The position numbers and the translations under genes were made by a program. A stretch of DNA of 64,000 bases from Eleusine coracana subsp. coracana (Eukaryota; Streptophyta; Magnoliopsida; Poales; Poaceae). A model generated the notes under the pieces. That model worked only from the letters and a program-made list of their open reading frames with translations, was not told the origin of the DNA and searched no databases. Shown here in pieces: positions 1-11,132 of the stretch. Numbering within the stretch: the stretch's first letter is position 1; each line of letters starts with the position of its first letter. Location of the stretch: positions 61,988,707 through 62,052,706 of the forward strand of contig CM064420.1 of the NCBI GenBank assembly GCA_032690845.1, read 5' to 3'.

Positions 1-3000
1 TGTGCTAGCAGAAAAGTGACCAAATGGAAAGCTTTTCTTCAACGTTGGATCATAACAATCTTTAGATGAAGTTCTGGAATCAACATTGTCATAAGATTTA
101 GGGTGTGGGCTTTCTTTTTTGCTCTGAAGGTAGTTTACCAGATCAAACTCAATACGAGGAGTATGTTTCTTCAAAGCTCGCCTCACAATGTTTTGTTCTT
201 CAATAGATAAACTAAGGATGAAATTAAGGACTGTTGCTGAATTAATATGAGAATAAACTGATATGATTCCAGAAATGGATGCTTCCTTCAACTTTGCATT
301 CTTTTCATGTATGAAAGGTGCTAGCTTTGAAAGCCAGAGCTTAGCAAAGCCAATGTTACGGTAGCCTTCAGAGTCTACTGTGTAATTGTTGAATAACTTA
401 TTTGTAAACTCCAGAACAGCCAGTTTTGCTTTTGGGGGCCTCTGTTCATCCAGTGAACGTACTAGTGCAGGTAGCAGTGTGTCAATAGAATATGTTCTGC
501 TAACAATTTCCAAAGTTGAGCGACATGGCTGCCTAATCAATTCTTTAGGATCAATAAGCCTCGAAAAGACATAAGGCAACATCCTTTCAATATAGATCTC
601 AAAAGGCTTCTTGAATGCTGGAATAATATCTGCAAGTGTGGAGAAAGCTGCCTGTGCAACTTTATGATGAGGATCATCCAAGTAATGCAAAAATAACTTC
701 AAGACCTTTTCAAAGTTCTGGGTAATCTCATGAATTCCTTTCTGTCCTTGTTGAAGCAAAGTCTGAACGAAGTTGAATGCTGCAACTCTAGCTACCCAGT
801 CTGAACTTGGACTAAGGCCCTCAGAGAGTGCATCACTTAAGGATGCCGGGCCATCTGTATATTCAGACATGGCACTAGATGTGACATGGCCACGATCAAA
901 ACTGTGCCTGCCACTGGCAGGAGCCCTTGGTACCACTTGCTTCCTAAGAGGCCTCTGGAAGTGTGGAACATGATTGTTGAATGAATTTCTGTAATTGGCA
1001 TCCCTGTAGGGCATATCAGTGTAGTGTTTGTCCATTTGCATTCTTGGCGATCGCTTTGTCCATGTATCATTATCATCATCCACAATGCTACCCTCTTGAG
1101 ACTTCCCTGAAGAGCTTCTCAAATAAGGCAGTGTCAAACCTGACACCAATTCAGATGATAGATTATGCAAATATGGCGACCTTGATCGCTCTTTTGTGAC
1201 AACCTGAGTCACTGTGCCCACCAAACATGATCCACCATTTCTTCTGCTAGTGATGCTAGCGATAGATGAATCCAAAGCAGGTGCAGAAAGTGGGATAGGA
1301 CTACCAGAGGATGGAGGATCAACTCCTGCACTAGGAGGAAAAGAAAATGAAATTAAGAATTATTTTAGTACTTAGATAAATAAGTCACAAAAGCTGTAGC
1401 AAAGAAGATGGCACACGACAAAATTGATTTACTTTTATTGGAAAATTCGAGATAAATCTTAGAGAATACCAAGACTCAAGCTTGTTGAGTGCACAGCCGA
1501 TAAATTGTTCAGGTCTGACATGCTTACTCCATTCAACAAACTTTCAATGGCTGAAACTTTTTGTTTGCTTGAATTAAGCACACTCTCTATGCTTCTTTCA
1601 GCACTTCTACTAGATAATAGAAGACTGCTGGACAAGAGAGATGATTCAGAAGAAATAGCTGCACTCTTGTCCATTGCAACAATAGGTGCAGTACAATATC
1701 CAAAATGGATACCACCTGCATGAGATGAAGCACGAGAAAGTTGCACATCCCTCTGATGCAATGATGAAGAAGAATACTGCTTGTGCCCCCAATCCTCATC
1801 ATTTATTGTCTGCAAACATGTCCATCTTTTATATCAAACTAAATAGAACTGTCAAATAACTGTCATTTCAACATTTTTTAAAGAAAAATGGTAGAGCATG
1901 CAGAAAAGTAATATACCCTCTGCATAGCAGGATCAAATGACATAAAAAGCCGGTGTGAACGCTCGGGCCATGTTTTTGTGAACATCCTGTAGCAAGCCCT
2001 TGCTGTTGCACGTGCCTGTGATACATAGAAAATGCTCAGTTTCTCAATATTGAACACTAATATGAAAATAGAGGAATTTAGATGGCTTATTCCAACCTCA
2101 CTCGTTGCATCAGCAACACAGCACTTTATCAGGTCTTCATACAAATCTGCTGACCGCTGTATTTCTTGAGCATCCGCCCAATACTCCAGTACTAGAAGTG
2201 CATATTCACAACATCTTCAATGGAGTTAAATAGACATGAATAGCTTTCAAAACAATAGATGCTCAGATAAAAATATAATGTTAGAACACAATTACCTTGC
2301 ACGAAGGACTGCATTACGGTCATTCTTTGCTGTGCCAGCTATGAGAGGAAGAATACGTGAGACCTTGCAGTTCTGCAGGATCTGCAAGATATTGCATGTC
2401 AGAAAAGAAATGAAATATGTAATGTAGGAAAAGGTTAATTAAAGAATGGGTCTCACAGTTTTTATGCAGACGTCTGCAGATTCAGCAATCACGAGCACAG
2501 TAATGACAACAAGCTTAAAGAGTACCTGGAAATTTCATTGCATGTTATTCTTAATGATTTAGTATGAGATTACAACTGTGAGATACTGAAATGTTTTCTA
2601 GCATCCAGGATTACCGGAATAAATATTTCAGCACATGCTTCAAAGTCACCAAGAAGCTCCTTGGATAGTATATTAAGTAGATGACATGCCTGGAGAAAAG
2701 AATGATTAGCAATATTTCTCATCCCCAAGTAGTTTGTAACCGTTTTCTTTCTTATAAAAAAATTAAGACTTGTGAGGTGATAGTGTAAATAGAATTTGCA
2801 TGTTAGAAACATTTCTGGCAACATTGTTTGTTTGTCCTTTCTATCTACTCATACTTCAAGCAAACACAATATAGAGTTATATGCAAGAAAGAACACCTGT
2901 TTAATTATACTGGACCGCCGATCGGATAGCTGCAAGGACAATTGAGGAACAAGCTGCTTTAAGAGCACAAGAAATGATGGATAATCAATAGCACCTGATA

Positions 3001-6000
3001 AACAGAACACTCAGTTTCAAAAGGCATTTGCAGATCATGTTGACAATAAGGGCATCGTAATACTGAATGAATATGTTAAAATTGCATTTGAGCAGTCAAT
3101 ACTAGACAATATGCCTCCTAAAAGTATGTCAATAAATATGAAGCAGTCCCATTTTTTTTAAATTTCCGATTCAATATAGTGTCTGCTTGTATGGCTCACT
3201 TGAATCTTGAATGTCAGTTTGTGTAAGTGCAGCCGCATGTGTATGATGATTCAAGCAGATTTCTTAATATCTGCAATAGTTTTCTTGTTTTTTTTTTTAA
3301 AAAAAACTCTTCAAACAGGGCATATCATCAGCAAGCCCGAGCATTGACTGAATAGGAGGGTCAATTTTTGGTCTCAAGCAATTTTAGCGTCCATACTTTC
3401 ATTTGAAATATCAAACTTCATCTTGTGAAGTTAAATTTTTGGGCCCTTCTATCATAAGTTTTCTCAGGAAAAATCAAAACAATATGCTGAACCTAGATAC
3501 TAAATTTCTTATGACTTGTCATTATGTGCCTTAGTTCAGCTTTTACATGTTATGACTTCAAGCCCACCATGTGGTAGACTTATGTATACTGAGCCTAGAT
3601 TCTAATAACTTGTCAATCTGTGTATGTTCTAGTGAAAGCTACTCACTGACAATATACTGAGCCTAGATTCTAATAACTTGTCAATCTGTGTATGTTCTAG
3701 TGAAAGCTACTCACTGACAAAACTAAGTGAGGTTTATAAAGTGTGTGGAGTTCATGTCCAAGGGTTCTGGTGCTATCCTCGCATGAGAATACAGCACACG
3801 GGTGGTGATAAATACCAACCTCCATATACCAAGCCTTCGATCTTTTGCATAGCAGCAATACGTATAGACCAGTCCTTTTCTGGATTAAGGGCAGATGCAA
3901 CCTTTTCGAATTCTCTAAGTAATTCTTTTTCTGAGTGAACTTTTATGGGCTCCTTCTCGTAAATATCCCTGTCACCTGTGAACCAGGAGTAATACAGTGA
4001 TATACGATAAAAACATATGCATGTGTTTCTGATAGGAAAAGTAGCAGAAATGGTTATTTTTTTTCCTAAATCGAATATGAAAAAGTCTACTATCATAGTG
4101 ATGGCCTGCTCTAATACTCATTAAAAAGTCTGCTACAATGAATACAGAGAATAGAGGAAGTATTTCGTTATGCTTCGACATAGAAGAGAAAGAAATATTT
4201 GCAGAAACAAGTCGATGTGCATTTTGTAATATCTGTAATACTACACAAAGAAAAAGAATGTTGTAGCAAGCTGAAGAGTAAAACTTGCCTCCAAACAATG
4301 TGCCTTCCCTTGGCATGCTTTTTTTCCTTGGACTGCCTCGTTATGGACTAGCACTGATAGATCTAGATTCCTTTGTCCTGGACCCCACTCTAATGATATC
4401 GGGCGAGGAAACATTTGGCTCTATTTTATTCAATCTTACATTTATTTCCTTTAACTGAAACATGAAATGAGGAAAATGTATGATAATCACAATCTGCCAG
4501 CATGTGGGCCATTATGATACAGGAGCACAAGACCACATGGATTACCATGTAAGAAGGTAGATTATGGCGCTGCAGCTCTTCATGGAACTGAGATCCCATG
4601 TTCCTGTACATCTCCTGTGGTGATTAAGATGATTAAAACAGTTAGATTGCATGTGAGGGGATTTAACCAAAGAAATAGAGTAAAATGAATAATGCAATAA
4701 TAACAACAACAACTAAGCCATTAATCCCAAGCAAGTTGGAGTAGGCTAGAGATGAAACCCCGAAGAACCCAAGCACAAGAGCAAAACAAACAAACACAAG
4801 AAACAAGGCAAAGAAGAAGAGGGGTGGGAAATGAGCAATTAAAAAAACAAAAAGAATAGAGAAAGGGGAGGAAAAGAAAAAAAATGAACAAGGAAAAGGA
4901 GAGAAGAGGTGTAAAAAGGGCAATATAAAACTAAACAAAAAAAAAAAGAAAAAACAAAAGAGTCAAGGTTCTGGCACATGGATTGCTAACTTCCATGCCC
5001 TCCTATCCATGGGCTCCTTGACTACATTCCAATCCTTCAAGTCTTGCTTCACAGACTCCTCCCAGGTGAACTTTGGTCTTCCTCTGCCTTTCTTCACATT
5101 ATCTGGTTGTCTTATTACCGTGCTCCATACCGATGCCTCTTCCAGTCTCCGTTGGATATGTCCAAACCATCTCAAACGATGTTGCGCAAGCTTCTCCTCA
5201 ATTGGTGCTACCCCTAATCTTCTCCTCAAGTAAAATGAATTGTGGGTATTACAAAATGAATTGTAGGTGCAATCTCAAGAAACCTGAATCTTGTCACCCC
5301 AAAAGTGACAGTTTTGCTCAGTTTTCAAGTTCTGTGCAAGATAGCACACAGTTTACATTTTGGACCCATGGTGCATCCGAATCAAAATATTGGATGCAGA
5401 TTTTTAAGGAGAATCAAATGCACAGTAGTTGATGTATCATGTATCTCTTAGATTGCATCTGCAGACTATAGGGAAAAAACTGTTCACCTCACAAGTGACA
5501 CCCAGATAGTAACACCTCTCTATGTATATGTAGACCAAAGAGGCCTTTGTTCAATAATAAGGCCTTGGAAAGCAAAACACAACAAGCATTTCGACGTGAT
5601 ACTCCATAAATATTTGAGTGTGTTTAAACCGCATAACCTCAAAATTTCCACATTCATTTTTACCAAAAAAATAATAATAACAATAGTAATGGTATTTCAG
5701 CACAAAACTAAAGCATATATAGACACATCACGACATACATCAAGAAAGTAAAATAAATTTATTAAATACATGGTTTTGAAATACTAAAGACCAAAAATGG
5801 CTGTCTAAGAATTGGTGTGCCAGCCTTTGGGAGCACTGGTGTGTTAAACTTGTGTGAGAATAGCAATGATATTTTATTACTATTTTGAAGGCACTCATGG
5901 CTGTGTTTACATCCATCGGCTGGGAGGAAGCCCGACCAGGTTCAACCCCCGGTGCCGCACCATTTCACCGCAGGGGCCTCCCTTGTGGTATTTTTGTCAA

Positions 6001-8854
6001 AAAGATGAAAGTCAACCTAGTATACAATACACCTAGCATATCTACAATTGCATAACTGAGAATTTAGATATAAATGGAAAAACAAAAAAGTCGCATGAAA
6101 ATGTTTGATAGCCTAGCTAGCAAAATAGAATTGTGAATTCCACTATGCTCCCTTATGCAATTGAAAAAAGAACAACTTGAACCTGTTATTAGTGACCCAC
6201 CTCAATGCATGAGATTGCAGCATCTCGAACACTGTGGTTCAAATCACTCATCAGTTGCAAAATCTGCAAATCCAAAGAAGTTTTGTCAATAACAATTAAG
6301 TTATAAACTACAGGGACAATCTATGTGGTAACTGAAAAATACAATCATCCTGGCATACAGGTGCAAGCAAAACTCGCTGTAGTGGGAGCTCCGTAGAAGC
6401 AAAGAGCCCAACTGCTGCTGCAACTGTACGTACAAACTCTTCCCGCACCTTCCTGCTTTTGTGAGTCCATGCATAATTTCCAGCTCTTTCAACAATGATT
6501 GTTGGCGAAGAGATCTGAGATAAGGACAAGACTGGAATATCATTCAAAAAGTAGACCAGATTGCGGTGAGGGAAAAGACAGTTTAGTATGCTTTGTGCGC
6601 AAAGCATAAGGTACATGGTAAAAACAGGTGTTGTGAACTGACAAGTGGTAAATCGGCATACAAAATCAATGGAGATTGGAGAAACCCAAAAGGAAAGGTT
6701 TTCATGCATGGCAGCATAGAGGGGAGTAAATCAAAACCCAGAGCAAAAAAAAAAAAAAAGACCTGCAGCCCCAGGCTTTACTTTATGAGAGAAGACCTTC
6801 TCAAACAGGTTGAGAAAACCAAAGCCATGTCCCACCCTTACATGCTGGCCCCGTAACCCTGTGAGAACAAGGCCAGGATCTTAAACCAGTGCTTTAGTGT
6901 GGAGACAGGGCAGGGGATCTTTTTACCCCTGCCCGAATTCACTCCCTAATTTAAGTTTGCAATGAGGCCATCTCAACCACTCGGCTGAAGGACCATTCGC
7001 CAAAACCCAGAACAACGAGGAGCATCTTTTTTAGTAGATTAGAAGAGCGTAACTTAAGTTTGCAATGGTGGACAACATCTAGTATTATGTACAAAAAATG
7101 TATGTTAATCTGAGACATTGTAGTGTGGTTTCATTAATAAAAGGATAAAGTCCACTTTACTCCCTCCAACTATTACCGAAGTTCACTTAACCCCCTGAAC
7201 TATAAAACCGTTTGTTTTACTCCCTCCATGTTAGCAATACCATTCACTTTGCCCCCTTGGATGGTTTTGCTAAGTGGTTTTGGCACCCTGATGATTAAGA
7301 AAGGCTCGGGCTCACTTGTCAGGCACCGGCAAGGTAGTGGTGGTGGTCATGAAGGCCAGCCAAGTCTTCGTGTGCTGTATCGGTTGCAAAGGCGAAAGGG
7401 TGGAAGGGGCAATGTTAAGGCGGAGGTGGGCTATTAAGCTGTACGTCAAGGCTGGTGAGCACGTGGAGGTCTTCCCCGCTTACAGCAGTACCAACTTCGG
7501 CCCACCTCGGACGTCACGGTGGCAAAACCACCCAGCAAAACCACTCTAGGGGGGAAAGTGTATGATATTGCAAACTTGAAGGGAGTAAAACAAACGGTTT
7601 TATAGTTCAGGGGGTTAAGTGGACTTAGATGATAGTTGGAGGGAGTAAAGTGGACTTTATCCTTAATAAAAATAGAAACAGGGTTCCCCCTCTTCCTCTC
7701 AAGAAATAAAGAAAGAACACTAAACGTTGGTTCAAAGTCTTGAAATGTTCATTTATCAAGAGGCTGTATCCAGCCATCACTACATCATTACAAAAGCAAG
7801 TCAGCTCACCACAACTTGTTGTGCATGACTATAATTAAATGAGGCAGCGATGCTCACAGGAACAAAAAACGCTAGTTAAGTTCAGCATGTCAGTTTTTTC
7901 CGCTTATCAAGATACAAGGTGAATGAAAAACATAACTGAAATATAAAATGGTTACCATTCAGGTAAATACGAGGAAAGTAAAGGCAAAGATCAGCCTAAG
8001 AAATCACAAGCACTGACAAAGAATGTCGTTATCAAAAGACTACTCGTTTACACAAGAAACACAGAGATTAAGTTCATAAGAGTATGCAACTTTGTAACCC
8101 ATAAGTTTAAACTGATTCTTAAAAAATTAAGGATAAAGTAGAATTGACCATATTCAAAGCTAAGGAACAGCTCCAACTCTCAACGGGGGAACTCAAATTC
8201 TGAACGGTTTCCGAGTGCAGAATGCACAACGCCAGCAAAATGCAGTCCATAGTCCATACGAAGTCAATCAGAAGTTCAGAAAGCTAGGTTCACCACTCCT
8301 GCTTGAGCTCAAAATGTGTAACAGCACACCGCAGAAATACCGCCTCTCGTCCCTTTTGAAGCCCATAAGATCAGAATTCGCCATCTCAAAGCACCCAAAA
8401 TTTCAGACACCCACCACATCTTACTGGCACAGTTCCCCCGAACCCAAACTGAAGCGAGCAAAACAATCGCTCACGCGAATTAAGGGGAAAGAAAAGGATA
8501 ACAGCAAAAAAAACTGACCTCCATAAGGGTGACGAGGAGCTGCCGAGCGGCGTCGCGGACAGGCTGCTTACCGTCGCCGAGGCGCTCGACCGCCATGGGC
8601 ACGAGCGCGTTGAGGTGGACCTCGAAGTGGTCGCCGGCCAGCACGGCGGCCGCGGAGAGCGCCTGGAGCCCGCCCTGGGCTACGCGGAAGTTGCCGTCCC
8701 CGGTGAGGTCCACGCAGGTGTCCACCAACGATGTCACCTCCGCAGGCGTCAGCCCGCGCCGCGCCGCGGCGTCCAGCGCGTCGTGGAGGCGCTCTACCCC
8801 GGCCAGCCGGCCATTCGTGTCCTTGGCGCGCGCCGCGTCCAGCGCGGCCTGCAT
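1..8854 (-). CDS. CLASP: CLASP microtubule-associated protein, 3' end outside window, with in-frame stop
   Basis: The product family binds microtubule plus ends and the cortex through TOG domains and controls microtubule rescue and division-plane orientation. Fourteen exons can be placed: 8519-8854, 6359-6514, 6201-6263, 4546-4614, 4289-4454, 3820-3975, 2897-2994, 2615-2689, 2457-2525, 2296-2381, 2097-2214, 1917-2015, 1470-1809 and 1325 to beyond 1. Phases agree throughout. Exon 1 begins at ATG 8854 with the family's N-terminal TOG1 sequence (AEVTSLVD, FRVAQGGLQALSAAAVLAG, RDAARQLL), followed by SSPTIIVERAG, FASTELPLQRV, then the second TOG (EKDWSIRIAAM, ACHLLNILSKELLGDFEACAE) and the serine-rich linker. 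Two oddities affect exon 5: an in-frame TAA at 4341-4343, in a stretch that otherwise aligns without gaps, and a GC rather than GT donor after 4289. Read literally, the protein stops after 245 residues of a family that is about 1,400 residues long, so this may be a pseudogene, an allele or a sequence error. The family identity is secure. Confidence 0.92.
3585..3720. repeat. Perfect 68-bp tandem duplication in a CLASP intron
   Basis: Two back-to-back identical 68-bp units, 3585-3652 and 3653-3720, both starting TATACTGAGCCTAG and ending CTCACTGACAA. The absence of any mismatch implies a recent slip or unequal exchange. It lies inside the intron between exons 6 and 7 and does not touch coding sequence. 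Confidence 0.93.
4691..5228 (-). mobile_element. 5'-truncated LINE (non-LTR retrotransposon) 3' end
   Basis: On the minus strand this 538-bp insert encodes the C-terminal tail of a plant LINE reverse transcriptase polyprotein (around 4963-5229: RRLGVAPIEEKLAQHRLRWF, then FGHIQRR and GRGRPKFTWEE). It then runs into the typical LINE 3' UTR with a TTG/TTA-rich tail near 4691-4715. It is flanked by 12-bp direct repeats AGTAAAATGAAT at 4679-4690 and 5229-5240, which I read as the target-site duplication. It sits in the CLASP intron between exons 3 and 4. Only the extreme C-terminal part remains, so it cannot move by itself. Confidence 0.85.
6747..7000 (-). mobile_element. tRNA-derived SINE insertion
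   Basis: Read on the minus strand, the element starts at about 7000 with a tRNA-like head (CTTCAGCCGAGTGGTTGAGA, resembling a pol III A box). It has a B-box-like GGTTTAAGATCC about 6,880-6,890 and ends in a 13-15 nt T tract (A tract 6745-6759 on plus). It is bounded by 15-bp direct repeats CAAAACCCAGAGCAA (6732-6746) and CAAAACCCAGAACAA (7001-7015), one mismatch, which are the expected target-site duplication. It resembles the T-tailed SINEs of maize and relatives, but I cannot assign a named family. It lies in CLASP intron 1. Confidence 0.8.
7142..7663. mobile_element. Long terminal-inverted-repeat DNA element (MULE/foldback-like MITE)
   Basis: The two ends are inverted copies: AGGATAAAGTCCACTTTACT at 7142 and its complement ending at 7663. 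The inverted similarity extends at least 115 bp inward, and less perfectly to the paired GGTTTTGC motifs near 7260 and 7525. A 7-bp direct repeat TAATAAA flanks it (7135-7141 and 7664-7670). The middle (about 7290-7500) is GC-rich and gene-like in composition but has no convincing coding sequence; it might be captured host DNA. It lies in CLASP intron 1. Confidence 0.83.
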
Positions 8855-11132
8855 TTCCCGTCCCCGATGATGATCCCGCCGGCGAGGGGCGTCGGCGTGT
8901 GGTTGGGTTTAGGGGCAGCCCCGGCGAGTTTTGGGGGAAACGGGGATGGAATGAGCAGTGGGATCAGAATTTTCAGAACGGAAAAGGCAGAGGATATGTG
9001 CGTGAGTCCCGAGACAGAGTGAGTGTTGTTTGGGTGATGAGTTGCTGTGCGCTTGCGACTGCCACGTTGTTTTATTTATTTATTGAGAAATACAATGACG
9101 GATTAGCAGGGCCATTTTGGTAAGACCCGACCCGTATAGAGGATTAGTTGGGTGTAGCGTCGATCATCAGAGTTGGTGCAAATGCACCATATGATTGACA
9201 TTATATGATAGGAGGTCCCAATTGGAAACACAGGAACAAAAACAATCAAGCTCACAGCAGGCACAGGCGATGACGACCGATGAGGACGAACCTCGAGCTA
9301 GCATTCACGCCCCATCACCACCGACTTGTCAAAAATTAGCAAGCTTCGTAGCATATACCAGTAGCTTTTCCCTGTGGATTGGGGTGGTTATACTGGTTAG
9401 GCGCCACAAATCATCAATCTGCTTCATTTGATACAAGGAACGGCGCTTTAGAAAACAGAAATCCGAGCTGTGTTTGCATGTCATGATACGTACTGTATTA
9501 TTTTGCGAAAGTGGTGGCCGAGCCTTTTTGTCTTCCTCGCGTGATCCGTCGACGTGTCACCGTCTTGAGACGGATGTCGGCGATGGCGACCGTCTAACGG
9601 CATGGAATGGCAACTGGGGCCGCCGCTGGTGGTTCAGATATCAGATACGCATGGCTCTTTTTCTCAATATCGTGCTTTGCACGGTCTATCAGATACGGCG
9701 CTTAAGAAAAGGCATTTCACATTTTGCAGAAACGAAGGTGATGGAAGAAGATGCTATATCAGTGCCTGTGAAAATCGTTAGTCATGTTCATGTCTGGTTA
9801 GCCGTCTGGCAGTGTGTGGCTTACAAGTGGAGCGACCTGGTACATGAAAGGCTACATCCAAAACACAATCAGTTTTCGGTTTTGATAAAAACAAGCAAAA
9901 TTTGTCTATGAACACACAGAAACTTGGTAGTATACTGCCATACTAGTAGCCCTAATAACAACTCTATGTTACATGAACAACAAGAAAGCATAGCGTGCAA
10001 CATTAATGGTTTTCTTTTAAGAACTCTCTCATACCTGATAAAATTTATGTTCATAAGCAAAAATGCAGTAGATACACGTAATTTTTTTTGTGAACCATTT
10101 CCATTAAAGGAACAAATTATTATTATTTAAAAACCAATGAAAGGGAACCGATGAACAAAATGCGGTACCATAGCTATAGTTCTCAAAGCACGATGGCACA
10201 AATCGGGTTCACGAGGCCGCGAAGCTGATTGCACTGCCCGCGATGTCAAGCTCATATGCATGCACAATCCGCCGCAAGTCCGCATCCAACCACATATTCC
10301 TTAGTTCCTTACAAAAGGAATCCTCCAATGATTAAGATGGTACTCCTACTCATGAGATAACTATGGCAATCGAACCGCCAAAACTCAATAATAATACAAA
10401 CCAAATGCGAAAGCAATAAGACCCGGGTGCCTAATACTAATAGACAACAATCTGTCTGTCTTTCTGGTCTCATGCTCTGCTTTGACCTTTTCCTCTGTAT
10501 CGACAGTAGTACGTAGCAGGCTAAAAGCATTTTTTTTTTAAGTTCCGGACATTGTCGGCATATATTAATACATATTTTTTAGCTTTCAATCAGCTGAAAG
10601 TTTTTAGTCAATGGTTTATTACTTTGTATTTTAATTTTTTTTTAGAATTATTTGTATAATAATTATAAATCATTGGATCTAGATTTAATGGCTCAAGAAG
10701 ATGACTGAAAGTTCCTCCAACTTTCAGGCAGCTAAAAATTAGCAAGTCTCATATTAATAAATAGAAAGAGGTTTTTTTGTGCCAAATGCGCAATTATAAC
10801 ACCCTTGTGCATCCAGACTGGATGTCAAGGCAAGACATAGTTTTGAGACTACTCGTGGTATACATGAACACTATCCAACTTCATCAGAATGTTAACTGAA
10901 GTATTTATCATTTTGAAGCATAGACTACACATGAATCACTCTACATGATTAAAGAAAAGTCACGGTACAGACTACAGTGCATGCATTCATACTGTTACTG
11001 TCGTATTATTACACTCTAGAGCGAAGAGTACTGATGTCCTTTACTCCCTCCGTTTATTGTTTTGTCGTCGTTAGTACAGACATCCTAATTCAAAAATGAA
11101 CTATCTACCTTGTCTGAACGACAACAAAACTA
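8855..11132. other. Intergenic: CLASP upstream region and spacer
   Basis: 8855-9120 is the GC-rich 5' leader/promoter side of CLASP; no clear TATA box is seen. The rest up to the F-box gene is AT-rich spacer. Around 11041-11100 a CTCCCTCCG-type stretch with an inverted partner GACGACAAC / GTTGTCGTT-like resembles a decayed Stowaway-class MITE end. I see no gene with supported coding potential here. Confidence 0.6.

Noticed and set aside
5009..5432. Plus-strand open frames overlapping the LINE in CLASP
   Set aside because: They are the reverse complement of the LINE coding tail and its flank.
5885..6010. B-box-like GGTTCAACCCCC in a CLASP intron suggesting another SINE
   Set aside because: No convincing A box at the right distance, no tail and no target duplication; possibly a very decayed repeat.
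8529..9123. Plus-strand open frames opposite CLASP exon 1
   Set aside because: Antisense shadows of a GC-rich exon; composition only, no domain.
9474..9911. 145-codon plus-strand open frame between CLASP and the F-box gene
   Set aside because: Mixed composition without any recognisable motif and no promoter signal; probably chance.
11041..11110. CTCCCTCCG stretch near the end of F-box copy 1 as a full Stowaway MITE
   Set aside because: Only one end and a short inverted match can be seen; borders and TA duplication are not clear.
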